Shown here one piece after another: positions 17,047-24,801 of a stretch of DNA of 64,000 bases (positions are counted from its first letter, which is position 1; each line of letters opens with the position of its first letter). This DNA comes from an uncultured Peptoniphilus sp. (GTDB lineage Bacteria > Bacillota > Clostridia > Tissierellales > Peptoniphilaceae). The notes below the pieces were generated by a model. That model was not told the DNA's origin, ran no database searches, and worked only from the letters and a program-made list of their open reading frames with translations. A program made the position numbers and the translations under genes. The DNA lies in NCBI RefSeq assembly GCF_943913915.1, contig NZ_CALUAA010000005.1, positions 1-64,000 on the forward strand. Reading direction: 5' to 3'.

Positions 17047-17841
17047 ATGAAATTACTACAACTAACGGACCTGCATTTCGGGACTTATCCCTTTCAGGAT
17101 GAAGACAAGCGCACCGAAGCGATGGTACGCCGTTTGATCCGGGAACAGGAACCGGACATGCTTATTATAACGGGAGATATCTATTGGTCGCTGGAAGAGG
17201 GAAGTCTTGAAATCCTTTCCGGCGTATTGGATTTTTTCGACAGCTTCAATATTCCCGTAGCCATTGTCTGGGGAAATCACGACAGCGAAGGCCAATATGA
17301 CCGAAGTGCGATTAACGATCTCATCAAGAAGATGGAGCACCATGTGAGTAAAATAGACTGCCGTACCGTAGAGGGTAGAGAGCTTTATTATTACGATGTC
17401 CCATTTTATCGATTATATTTTTTAGACAGTGGGGATTACGACGAAGAAGGAAACTATGCTTATATTTATGAAAAGCAAATTGAAGATATTTTAGCCATAG
17501 ATCACCCCGGCAGAGAGGGTTTGCTCTTTATGCATATTCCGATTGACGAATATGGAAAAGCGAAAGAAGAAGGCCTCGCCGTCGGAAATCAGGATGAGAG
17601 GGTTTGTTCACCTAAGAAAAGTAAAGGGCTGTTCGATGCCTTAAGGAAGGATAGTGCCGTACGACATTTGTTTGTCGGCCACGATCACGACAATGATTTC
17701 TCTGCAACATATGAAGGAATGAATCTTAATTACGGCAGAGTAAGCGGCTACAACGCATACGGAAAGCTGCCGCGAGGCGGACGCATCATCGAGCTCAACG
17801 AAGAGGGAGTAAAAAGCTATATTCTGGAAGATATTTCTTGA
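17047..17841 (+). CDS. Calcineurin-like metallophosphoesterase linked to the ABC importer
   Basis: The protein has 264 residues, starting at MKLLQLTDLHFG 4 bases after the ATPase stop. All five metal-site blocks of the family are present: DLHFG, IITGDIYW, WGNHDSEG, FMHIP and FVGHDHDN. No signal peptide is visible, so it should act in the cytoplasm on a substrate brought in by the transporter, for example a phosphodiester or phosphomonoester. This is inferred from gene order; the substrate is not known. Its stop codon overlaps the -35 box of the rpsF promoter. Confidence 0.88.
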   Translation: MKLLQLTDLHFGTYPFQDEDKRTEAMVRRLIREQEPDMLIITGDIYWSLEEGSLEILSGVLDFFDSFNIPVAIVWGNHDSEGQYDRSAINDLIKKMEHHVSKIDCRTVEGRELYYYDVPFYRLYFLDSGDYDEEGNYAYIYEKQIEDILAIDHPGREGLLFMHIPIDEYGKAKEEGLAVGNQDERVCSPKKSKGLFDALRKDSAVRHLFVGHDHDNDFSATYEGMNLNYGRVSGYNAYGKLPRGGRIIELNEEGVKSYILEDIS

Positions 17842-17866
17842 CATAAAAGGGCTGTCAATTTATAAT
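17838..17866 (+). promoter_or_regulatory. Perfect sigma-A promoter for rpsF-ssb-rpsR
   Basis: TTGACA, a 17-base spacer and TATAAT match the consensus exactly. The -35 box overlaps the stop codon of the phosphoesterase gene. Confidence 0.92.
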
Positions 17867-17872
17867 GGATCA

Positions 17873-17927
17873 GATAGTTATCCTTGCTCGTCGTGCGAGC
17901 CGTCAGTCCACAAGGAGGTGACAGACA
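17873..17927 (+). promoter_or_regulatory. rpsF 5' leader, possible S6:S18 autoregulatory RNA
   Basis: The leader folds into a short hairpin (GCTCG, loop TCGTG, CGAGC) followed by CGTCAGTCCACA and the AAGGAGGTG ribosome binding site. rpsF leaders in many bacteria bind the S6:S18 complex. Placement fits, but the match to that motif has not been tested here. Confidence 0.35.
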
Positions 17928-18212
17928 ATGAACAATTACGAAGTAATCCTAATGTTCTATCCCGATGCTGAATCTGAAAGACGTGAGAAACAATATGATC
18001 GTCTTAAAACGATTATCGCCGATCATGGCACGATCAAATCGGAAGATGAATGGGGCACCCGTAAACTCGCTTATGAAATCGAAGATTATAAAGAAGCTTT
18101 CTACACACTCGTCGAATTCGAAGCTGAGCCGGAAGCCATTAAGGAATTCAGCCGTATCGCAGGTATCTCCGATACCGTTATGCGTCACATGGTCGTTCGC
18201 GTAGATGAATAA
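17928..18212 (+). CDS. rpsF: 30S ribosomal protein S6
   Basis: The protein has 94 residues, the usual length. It starts MNNYEVILMFYPDAE, contains EDEWGTRKLAYEIEDYKEAFY and ends near MRHMVVRVDE, all typical of S6. S6 pairs with S18 on the 30S platform. A strong AAGGAGGTG site precedes the ATG. It heads the conserved rpsF-ssb-rpsR operon. Confidence 0.97.
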   Translation: MNNYEVILMFYPDAESERREKQYDRLKTIIADHGTIKSEDEWGTRKLAYEIEDYKEAFYTLVEFEAEPEAIKEFSRIAGISDTVMRHMVVRVDE

Positions 18213-18232
18213 AAAACGGGATTGGTGATATC

Positions 18233-18739
18233 GTGAATTTAGTTGTACTTTATGGAAGATTGACTCGAGATCCGGAACTTCGCTACAGTCAAAACGGCAT
18301 GGCCAATACATTTGCCACCATTGCCGTAGACCGCGGTATGAGTAGAGAAAAAAGACAGGAAGCGGAAGCCAACGGTCAACCCACAGCCGATTTTATCGGC
18401 GTTAAGGCCTTCGGCAAAACCGCTGAACTATTGAGCAATTACTTTCACAAGGGTAATCGTATTGCAGTTGAAGGCAGAATCAGTACCGGAAGCTACGAAA
18501 AAAACGGCGAGCGCGTCTTCACCACCGATGTTGTGGTAAACCGCGTTCACTTTATCGAATCAGCTAAAGAATCCGGGAATATGGGTGCAAACCCGGGTGG
18601 TGCAGGCTTTAATGCTCCGCCGACCAATATGGCCTATCAATCTGCAGACGCTGGGAACAATCCGAACGGCGGCGGCTTCGGTCCGAAGTCTGACGACGAA
18701 GGTTATTATCCCATCGACAACAATGATATCCCATTTTAA
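18233..18739 (+). CDS. ssb: Single-stranded DNA-binding protein
   Basis: The protein has 168 residues and a GTG start. The N-terminal OB fold (MNLVVLYGRLTRDPELRYSQ, then ATIAVDR, FIGVKAFGKTAELLSNYF, GNRIAVEGRIS) covers about 110 residues. A Gly/Asn/Pro-rich linker and the acidic partner-binding tip DNNDIPF follow. It protects single-stranded DNA and recruits repair proteins. The position between rpsF and rpsR is the classic Firmicutes arrangement. Confidence 0.97.
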   Translation: MNLVVLYGRLTRDPELRYSQNGMANTFATIAVDRGMSREKRQEAEANGQPTADFIGVKAFGKTAELLSNYFHKGNRIAVEGRISTGSYEKNGERVFTTDVVVNRVHFIESAKESGNMGANPGGAGFNAPPTNMAYQSADAGNNPNGGGFGPKSDDEGYYPIDNNDIPF

Positions 18740-18760
18740 CTTCAGTTAAGGGGTGAGAAT

Positions 18761-18985
18761 ATGCAAAGAAGATTTCGTTCCAGAAAAAAAGTCTGCATTT
18801 ACTGCGCAGACAAAGATAAAAAGATCGATTACAAAGATACACAAACGTTAAAACGTTTTATTTCCGATCGCGGCAAGATTTTACCGAGACGTGTTACCGG
18901 CGCTTGCGCTAAGCACCAACGTAAAGTCACCACTGCCGTAAAACGTGCACGTCAAGTTGCACTTTTACCTTACAGTGCCGACTAA
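18761..18985 (+). CDS. rpsR: 30S ribosomal protein S18
   Basis: The protein has 74 residues, starting MQRRFRSRKKVCIYCADK, with the core KDTQTLKRFISDRGKILPRR and TGACAKHQRKVT. The CIYC...C pattern suggests the zinc-binding form of S18. A terminator follows 5 bases after the stop. Confidence 0.97.
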   Translation: MQRRFRSRKKVCIYCADKDKKIDYKDTQTLKRFISDRGKILPRRVTGACAKHQRKVTTAVKRARQVALLPYSAD

Positions 18986-18990
18986 TTGGA

Positions 18991-19017
18991 AAGGCTCCCT
19001 TCGTGGGAGCCTTTTTT
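18991..19017 (+). terminator. Terminator after rpsR
   Basis: AAGGCTCCC and GGGAGCCTT around a 6-base loop, followed by T6. Confidence 0.93.
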
Positions 19018-19082
19018 GTTTGGGGGTAAAAATAGAACTATCATGGGAATTATGGTAAAATGAACTGATATGAGGTGATAGA

Positions 19083-20003
19083 TTGTATCGTAAAATTTCA
19101 GGCTTAAGTGTGCTTAAGCTGTTTTTATATTCCATCATGTTGTTTTTAGGTGGAATGGTCATGCCCATCTTTTTTGCCTTTATTCCGGCACTTTTTTTGT
19201 CGGAGATGCGGCGCCAAGGGGTCCTACCCGTGGCAGGCGTATTTTTAGGCGTGTGTGTGATCTTGGGCTTTTTAACCGATCCCATGACGGCCCTCTCCCT
19301 TATGACGGTAATGGGACCGTTGATTCTGATTTTAGATTACTGTATGCGGACTGATAAGAGTGTCGATTTTACCATGTCTGTAGGTACGATTTTATTTATC
19401 GTAAGCTTCGGATTTATGCTCTATCGAAGCGGAATGTTTCAAATGATTCAAAGTGGCGAATTTCTGACCTATGTGGAAAATATTCAGCAGGAAGTCATTA
19501 AAAACGCCGGACTTTCATCTATGGAGCAGGCGCGCATCGGCTTGCAATTGAAGACATTTATGAGCCGCGCCATCAGTCTCGTACCGGCCTTTATTGTCCT
19601 GTCGGGTCTTTTGATGACTTATGTCTCTTATCGCGTAAGCGGGAGGAATATGCGCATCGCCGGCGATAAGGTCGTCTGTCCCGAGCCCTTTTTTCTTTTG
19701 CGCCTGCCTCGAGCGGCCATGATTCCCTCGACGGTCTTGGTTGCAATAGGTTACGCCTTAGCTCAAACGACGGCTCCGGGGATCGAGCTCTATGTATTAA
19801 ATCTCGGTGCCATTGTGGCGACACTTATGGCCTTTCAAGGTTTAGCCATCGAAAACTTCTTTTTACTGCGATATGTGCGCCGACCCTTTGCAAGAGGGTT
19901 GATTATGTTTTTAACCTTAACCACTCCCGTGGGGCAGATGGCTCTTGCGGCTCTCGGGCTCATCGATCAAGTCCTGAACATTCGAAATATTCGAGGAGCG
20001 TGA
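19083..20003 (+). CDS. YybS-like (DUF2232) integral membrane protein
   Basis: The protein has 306 residues and a TTG start preceded by GAGGTGAT. There are about eight hydrophobic segments in all, among them a cluster at the N-terminus (LKLFLYSIMLFLGGMVMPIF) and others near 90-110 and 160-300. Length and position, just upstream of the GdpP gene, match B. subtilis YybS, a DUF2232 protein of unknown function. It may couple to the membrane-bound c-di-AMP phosphodiesterase encoded 5 bases downstream, but this is an inference from conserved order. Confidence 0.8.
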   Translation: MYRKISGLSVLKLFLYSIMLFLGGMVMPIFFAFIPALFLSEMRRQGVLPVAGVFLGVCVILGFLTDPMTALSLMTVMGPLILILDYCMRTDKSVDFTMSVGTILFIVSFGFMLYRSGMFQMIQSGEFLTYVENIQQEVIKNAGLSSMEQARIGLQLKTFMSRAISLVPAFIVLSGLLMTYVSYRVSGRNMRIAGDKVVCPEPFFLLRLPRAAMIPSTVLVAIGYALAQTTAPGIELYVLNLGAIVATLMAFQGLAIENFFLLRYVRRPFARGLIMFLTLTTPVGQMALAALGLIDQVLNIRNIRGA

Positions 20004-20007
20004 TACT

Positions 20008-22017
20008 ATGGACCATCGATTTTCAATAAAAGATTATTATTTCTATTTAGTGATCATCGCTCTTTTGTCCGTGGCGCTTTTCATTTACAATCCCGTTCTC
20101 GGAACGCTCGGTGCGATAGCAGCTATTATTTCCGCTTCTTACGCATACCGAACGGCAAATAGATTCAACGAGATTTTAAGTGATCAGTTCCAGTCTCTCC
20201 ATAAGGATTTTGAGAAGGTAACGGAGCGCGCAATCTTTTCTATGCCCTTTCCCATGGTGGTGACCGATAAGGGCGGCGTGATTATCTGGCACAATTCCCA
20301 TTTCGCCACGCTTTTAGAGGGCGAGAATTTACGGGGCAGTGTGCTTCAAAAAGAAATTCCCGATTTAGGTAAAAAATCCGAAGCGGAAGAAGATGAAGGT
20401 GTCCGTACGGTTGAAAACGGTGAGACTGTCACCATAGGAGATGCACCTTATGCCACCTATCGAAACATTGTAGATTATCAACGAAGTGGCAAGGGGGATA
20501 CCCTCTGTCTCTATTACTTTGTGGATCGAAGTGATTATTTCGATATGGAAAGGCTTTACGAGGATACGAGCAATGTGGTCATGGTCGTGGAAGTAGATAA
20601 CTTCGATGAAGTGGTGGATGCGGCGCCTACATCGAAAAGGCCTCTTCTTATCGCTGAAATCGACCATCGTATCAACGAGTATTTCAGGTCCCGCAACGCC
20701 CTTGTGCGTAAATTTCAAGAAGACATGTATTTAATCGTCATGCGAAAGATGGACATGGAATCTATTGTAGAGGAGAAGTTTGAGATCCTTGATTTGATTC
20801 GGGAGATCGACGCAGGTAACAGCGTCAATGTCACTCTTTCCGCCGGTGTCAGCCGTGAAGGCTTAGCTTTTATCGACGCCTACAAAGAGGCGGATACCTG
20901 CCTCGACGTCGCCTTAGGTAGGGGCGGGGATCAGGTTGTCGTCAGAACCGAAGACACTTACGCTTATTTCGGCGGCAAAAGCAAGGCCGTGGAAAAGCGT
21001 AACAAGGTTAAGGCGAGGGTGCTCGGAATCGCCCTTCGTCAATTGATCGAAAAATCCCCGAAAGTCTTTGTCATGGGTCACTCGAACCCGGATATGGACG
21101 CTATCGGTGCCGCTGTCGGCGTGATGCGGACGGCGAAAAACCAAGGTAAAGAAGGCTATATTATTTTAAAGGAATCCAATCCGTCTATCGACTTGCTCTT
21201 AAAAGTTATGGAACGGGAGGAACCTGAGCTCTATAAATGTATTATTGCCGGAGAGCGGGCGGAAGAGCTTTTGCGTCAAGACGATATTTTAATTCTCGTC
21301 GACAATCACAAGCCCTCCTTTACGGAATATCCGCCTATTCTTGAACGGACATCCAATGTGGTGGTAGTCGACCACCACAGAAGGGGCAGCGAGTATGTAA
21401 ACGATCCGGTGCTCAATTATGTCGAGCCCTATGCCTCTTCTACCTGCGAACTTATTACAGAAATGCTCACCTATATGTACGACGATATTGGCTTAACCGA
21501 ATTTGAGGCCAACGCTCTTATGAGCGGCATCGTCGTGGATACGAAAAACTTTACGTTTAAAGCCGGCGTAAGAACGTTTGAGGCGGCATCGGCTTTAAAA
21601 CGCGCCGGAGCGGATATGTCGAAGGTTCGCTACTTCTTTGAAGACGATTATGATACCATCGTCTCGAGGGCGGAAGTGGTGCACAACGCACGCATTATTT
21701 TCGATAATATCGCCATTTCAAGGCTGGACGGTGACATGCCCAACTCCATCTTGGTAAGCGCTCAGGCCGCCGACGAACTTTTAGGAATCCACGGTATCAA
21801 GGCATCTTTTGTTCTCAATAAGAAAAAAGATGTGGTGCATATCTCCGGCAGAAGTTTTGGCGAGATCAGTGTGCAGTTGATTTTAGAAGCAATGGGCGGT
21901 GGCGGCCATTTAAATATGGCAGGCGCCCAAGTGAAAAGTGACGACATCGATGGTGTAGAAGCACAATTGATTCAAGCCATCGAAGAGTATTTAGAAAAAG
22001 GAGAAAAAGAAGAATGA
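20008..22017 (+). CDS. gdpP: Cyclic-di-AMP phosphodiesterase GdpP
   Basis: The protein has 669 residues. Two N-terminal membrane helices (FYLVIIALLSVALFIY and LGTLGAIAAIISASYAY) are followed by a PAS-like region (about 70-160) and a degenerate GGDEF domain (about 170-310). A DHH/DHHA1 phosphodiesterase comes last, with metal motifs HSNPDMDA (near 358), LVDNHKP (430), VVDHH (453) and the substrate loop GGGGHLNMAGA (near 630). It degrades the second messenger c-di-AMP and so affects osmotic balance and cell-wall stress. The last codons overlap rplI by 4 bases. Confidence 0.96.
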   Translation: MDHRFSIKDYYFYLVIIALLSVALFIYNPVLGTLGAIAAIISASYAYRTANRFNEILSDQFQSLHKDFEKVTERAIFSMPFPMVVTDKGGVIIWHNSHFATLLEGENLRGSVLQKEIPDLGKKSEAEEDEGVRTVENGETVTIGDAPYATYRNIVDYQRSGKGDTLCLYYFVDRSDYFDMERLYEDTSNVVMVVEVDNFDEVVDAAPTSKRPLLIAEIDHRINEYFRSRNALVRKFQEDMYLIVMRKMDMESIVEEKFEILDLIREIDAGNSVNVTLSAGVSREGLAFIDAYKEADTCLDVALGRGGDQVVVRTEDTYAYFGGKSKAVEKRNKVKARVLGIALRQLIEKSPKVFVMGHSNPDMDAIGAAVGVMRTAKNQGKEGYIILKESNPSIDLLLKVMEREEPELYKCIIAGERAEELLRQDDILILVDNHKPSFTEYPPILERTSNVVVVDHHRRGSEYVNDPVLNYVEPYASSTCELITEMLTYMYDDIGLTEFEANALMSGIVVDTKNFTFKAGVRTFEAASALKRAGADMSKVRYFFEDDYDTIVSRAEVVHNARIIFDNIAISRLDGDMPNSILVSAQAADELLGIHGIKASFVLNKKKDVVHISGRSFGEISVQLILEAMGGGGHLNMAGAQVKSDDIDGVEAQLIQAIEEYLEKGEKEE

Positions 22018-22460
22018 AAGTTATCTTATTAGCAGATGTCAGCAAATTAGGTAAAGAAGGGGATTTAGTCGAATCCAAATCCGGTTACGCCCGCAACTTC
22101 TTATTTCCCCGTAAACTGGCGGTAGAAGCGACACCTGAAAACCTTAAAAATTGGAAGGAAATGAAGGCGAAAGAAGCGGCCGATGAAGCGGAAAGAGTAC
22201 GCCAAGCAGAAGAATCCAAAAAACTTTTGGAATCAAAACCTGTTGACCTTAAAGCGAAGGGCGGTGAAGGCGGAAAATTATTCGGCGCCATCACAGCGAA
22301 AGATATTGCCACACGTATGAATGAGCTTTTCGGTGTAAAAATCGATAAGAAGAAAATCGTCCTCCTCGAAAACATTAAGACTACCGGCAATCACAGAGTG
22401 AATGTAAAACTTCACGGCGATACATCTGCCGATATTACCGTCGTTGTGACTGCAGAATAA
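22014..22460 (+). CDS. rplI: 50S ribosomal protein L9
   Basis: This 148-residue protein starts MKVILLADVSKLGKEGD and has the GYARNFLFPRKLA signature, a long connecting helix and a C-terminal domain (GGKLFGAITAKDIA). It starts inside the gdpP stop region and its own stop overlaps the dnaB start by 1 base, so gdpP, rplI and dnaB are tightly coupled. Confidence 0.97.
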   Translation: MKVILLADVSKLGKEGDLVESKSGYARNFLFPRKLAVEATPENLKNWKEMKAKEAADEAERVRQAEESKKLLESKPVDLKAKGGEGGKLFGAITAKDIATRMNELFGVKIDKKKIVLLENIKTTGNHRVNVKLHGDTSADITVVVTAE

Positions 22461-23785
22461 TGAACGCTGATGCCGGCAGAACCCCTCCTTACGACGAGCA
22501 GGCGGAAGCCTCCGTCTTAGGTGCCATGCTTTTGGACAAGACGGCCATTACAACGGCCGTTGAAATCATCCATGGGGACGATTTCTATTACGACAGTCAC
22601 AAAGCAATTTTTGAGGGGATTCTTCGACTTTATAATAAAAATGAGCCCGCCGACATGATTACATTGTCCGATTTCTTAAAAAAGAACGGACAATTGGAAG
22701 CTGTCGGCGGTTATACTTATTTAGGGCGCTTGACCTCAGGCACCGGCGCCATTTCAAACACTGAAGCCTACTGTCATATTATTAAAGAAAAGTCCACGCT
22801 GCGCTCTTTGATTCGTGCCGGTGGCGAAATCGTAAATGACGCCTATCAAGACGATGACGATGTAGGCGCCATTATCGAGAAGGCGGAGAAATCCATTTTC
22901 GATATCACTCAGGATAACCAGCGCAACGGCCTGGTGGATATGAGCGAAGTTATGGTCACGACCTTCGATATTATGCAGCAGCGCTCGGAAAACAAAGGCG
23001 GTCTCACAGGACTTACGACGGGCTTTATCGATTTGGACAGAAAGACATCGGGCCTTCAAAAGGCGGATCTCGTCTTATTAGCGGCGAGGCCGTCTATGGG
23101 TAAGACGGCGCTTATGGTCAACATCTCTACTAATGCCGCTTTAAAGGGTAATGCGTCGGTGGCCATGTTTTCCCTCGAAATGAGCCGCAATCAATTGTCT
23201 CAGCGGATCCTTTCGTCCCTTTGTCACGTGGATCTTATGAAGATCATCTCAGGCGATCTTACATCGGAGGAATGGTCGAAAGTGATCGAGACCATGACCT
23301 ATATGAACGAGATGAAAATTTCAATCGATGATACGGCGGGGATTACACCCCTGGAAGTAAAAGCCAAATGTCGACGCTTAAAGGCGGAGAAAGGGCTGGA
23401 TCTTATCGTCATCGACTATTTGCAACTTATGGAAGTAGGCGGACGAGCGGAGTCCCGTCAACAGGAGATCTCGTCAATCTCTCGTCAGCTAAAGGGCATC
23501 GCTAAAGAGCTGGACGTTCCCGTTATAGCTCTTTCTCAGCTTTCCCGTGCGCCGGAGATGCGCGCCGATCACCGGCCTATTCTTTCAGACCTCAGAGAGT
23601 CAGGGGCCATCGAACAGGACGCTGACATTGTCATGTTTTTATACCGTGACGAATATTACAATCCCGACACGGAGAAACAGGGCCTCGGAGAGCTGATTAT
23701 CGCCAAGCACCGCAACGGCCCCACGGGCACGGTGGAACTTCTCTTTAAAAACGAATACACGAAATTTGTCAATCTACAAGTTTAA
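22460..23785 (+). CDS. dnaB: Replicative DNA helicase
   Basis: This 441-residue protein is a hexameric helicase that unwinds DNA at the fork (DnaC in B. subtilis naming). The N-terminal domain (PPYDEQAEASVLGAMLLD) binds primase. The RecA-like motor has Walker A (AARPSMGKTAL, near 209), Walker B (LIVIDYLQLM), QEISSISRQLKGIAKE and PILSDLRESGAIEQDADIV. Length and motif order are standard. Confidence 0.97.
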   Translation: MNADAGRTPPYDEQAEASVLGAMLLDKTAITTAVEIIHGDDFYYDSHKAIFEGILRLYNKNEPADMITLSDFLKKNGQLEAVGGYTYLGRLTSGTGAISNTEAYCHIIKEKSTLRSLIRAGGEIVNDAYQDDDDVGAIIEKAEKSIFDITQDNQRNGLVDMSEVMVTTFDIMQQRSENKGGLTGLTTGFIDLDRKTSGLQKADLVLLAARPSMGKTALMVNISTNAALKGNASVAMFSLEMSRNQLSQRILSSLCHVDLMKIISGDLTSEEWSKVIETMTYMNEMKISIDDTAGITPLEVKAKCRRLKAEKGLDLIVIDYLQLMEVGGRAESRQQEISSISRQLKGIAKELDVPVIALSQLSRAPEMRADHRPILSDLRESGAIEQDADIVMFLYRDEYYNPDTEKQGLGELIIAKHRNGPTGTVELLFKNEYTKFVNLQV

Positions 23786-23796
23786 TCGGAGGATTT

Positions 23797-24618
23797 ATGG
23801 ATATTATTCGCGTGATTATTTTGGGGATCATCGAAGGGGTGACGGAATTTCTGCCGGTCTCCAGTACCGGACACTTAATTCTTGCCCACGAATGGATTAC
23901 ACTTAATCCCCAAAGTTTTCAAAACGCATTTGACGTTTGCATTCAACTCGGAGCGATTTTGGCCGTCGTTGTCCTTTACTTTTCAAAACTCTGGCCATTT
24001 TATAAAAATGATGAAGAAAAAATTGCCGTTCGGGAAAAGACTATGAAGCTCTGGCTCAAGGTCATCGTCGGTGTCTTGCCCTCAGCCGTTTTAGGTCTGT
24101 TATTTGATGACTTTATCGACGCTCATCTCTTTAAGCCCCAAGTGGTAGCGACAACCCTTATTCTTTACGGGATATTCATTCTTTTAATCGAGAAGCGAAA
24201 TAAAAACGGAGACAGACGGGTGAAAGTCCATAGGGTAGAAAATATTCCTTACGGTATGGCCCTCTTAATCGGTTTTGCCCAATGCCTTGCCATGATTCCC
24301 GGCACGAGCCGAAGCGCTGCCACCATCTTAGGTGCGCTCTTACTTGGCGTAGGGCGAGGAGCGGCGGCAGAATTTTCCTTTTTCCTCGCCATTCCCACCA
24401 TGTTTGGCGCGACATTGTTGAAAATCGTAAAAAACGGCATGATTTTTACGGGCTACCAATGGTTTTTAATTTTCCTCGGCGCTCTCGTAAGCTTTATTGT
24501 TGCCGTGGTCGTCATTAAACAATTTATGGATTATGTAAGAAAAAAGGACTTCCAAATTTTCGGATATTATCGAATTATTTTGGGGCTGATTGTCTTTTTA
24601 TACTTTGCCATTAAGTAA
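23797..24618 (+). CDS. uppP: Undecaprenyl-diphosphatase UppP/BacA
   Basis: This 273-residue membrane enzyme removes one phosphate from undecaprenyl diphosphate to recycle the lipid carrier of peptidoglycan and teichoic acid synthesis. Motifs are GIIEGVTEFLPVSSTGHLIL near the start and MIPGTSRSAATI (about residue 165), with about eight helices. CGGAGG precedes the ATG. A terminator follows. Confidence 0.96.
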   Translation: MDIIRVIILGIIEGVTEFLPVSSTGHLILAHEWITLNPQSFQNAFDVCIQLGAILAVVVLYFSKLWPFYKNDEEKIAVREKTMKLWLKVIVGVLPSAVLGLLFDDFIDAHLFKPQVVATTLILYGIFILLIEKRNKNGDRRVKVHRVENIPYGMALLIGFAQCLAMIPGTSRSAATILGALLLGVGRGAAAEFSFFLAIPTMFGATLLKIVKNGMIFTGYQWFLIFLGALVSFIVAVVVIKQFMDYVRKKDFQIFGYYRIILGLIVFLYFAIK

Positions 24619-24633
24619 CTGAGATGGCAACAG

Positions 24634-24662
24634 AAACAGTGCGGTGTACGCACTGTTTTTTA
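24634..24662 (+). terminator. Terminator after uppP
   Basis: A 10-bp perfect stem (AAACAGTGCG with CGCACTGTTT) is followed by a T-run. Confidence 0.93.
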
Positions 24663-24743
24663 ATTTGTAAAGAAACAATACTGCGCAGTAAACAGAAAGG
24701 CATCTATTAAATTAATAATTATACGATAAGTCCTTCTCATCTC

Positions 24744-24772
24744 TTTATCTTTATAAAGTATTGACATATAAT
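24744..24772 (+). promoter_or_regulatory. Likely promoter for the SLH/InlB-repeat gene
   Basis: TTTATC, a 17-base spacer and TATAAT, 29 bases before the start codon. A TTGACA directly abuts the TATAAT and cannot serve as its -35 box. Confidence 0.5.
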
Positions 24773-24801
24773 GTGCTTAACAAAGGGTGAAAGGAGAGAA
24801 C

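Noticed and set aside
24761..24772. TTGACA beside TATAAT as a promoter
   Set aside because: The two boxes abut with no spacer; only TATAAT with TTTATC 17 bases upstream is a usable pair.
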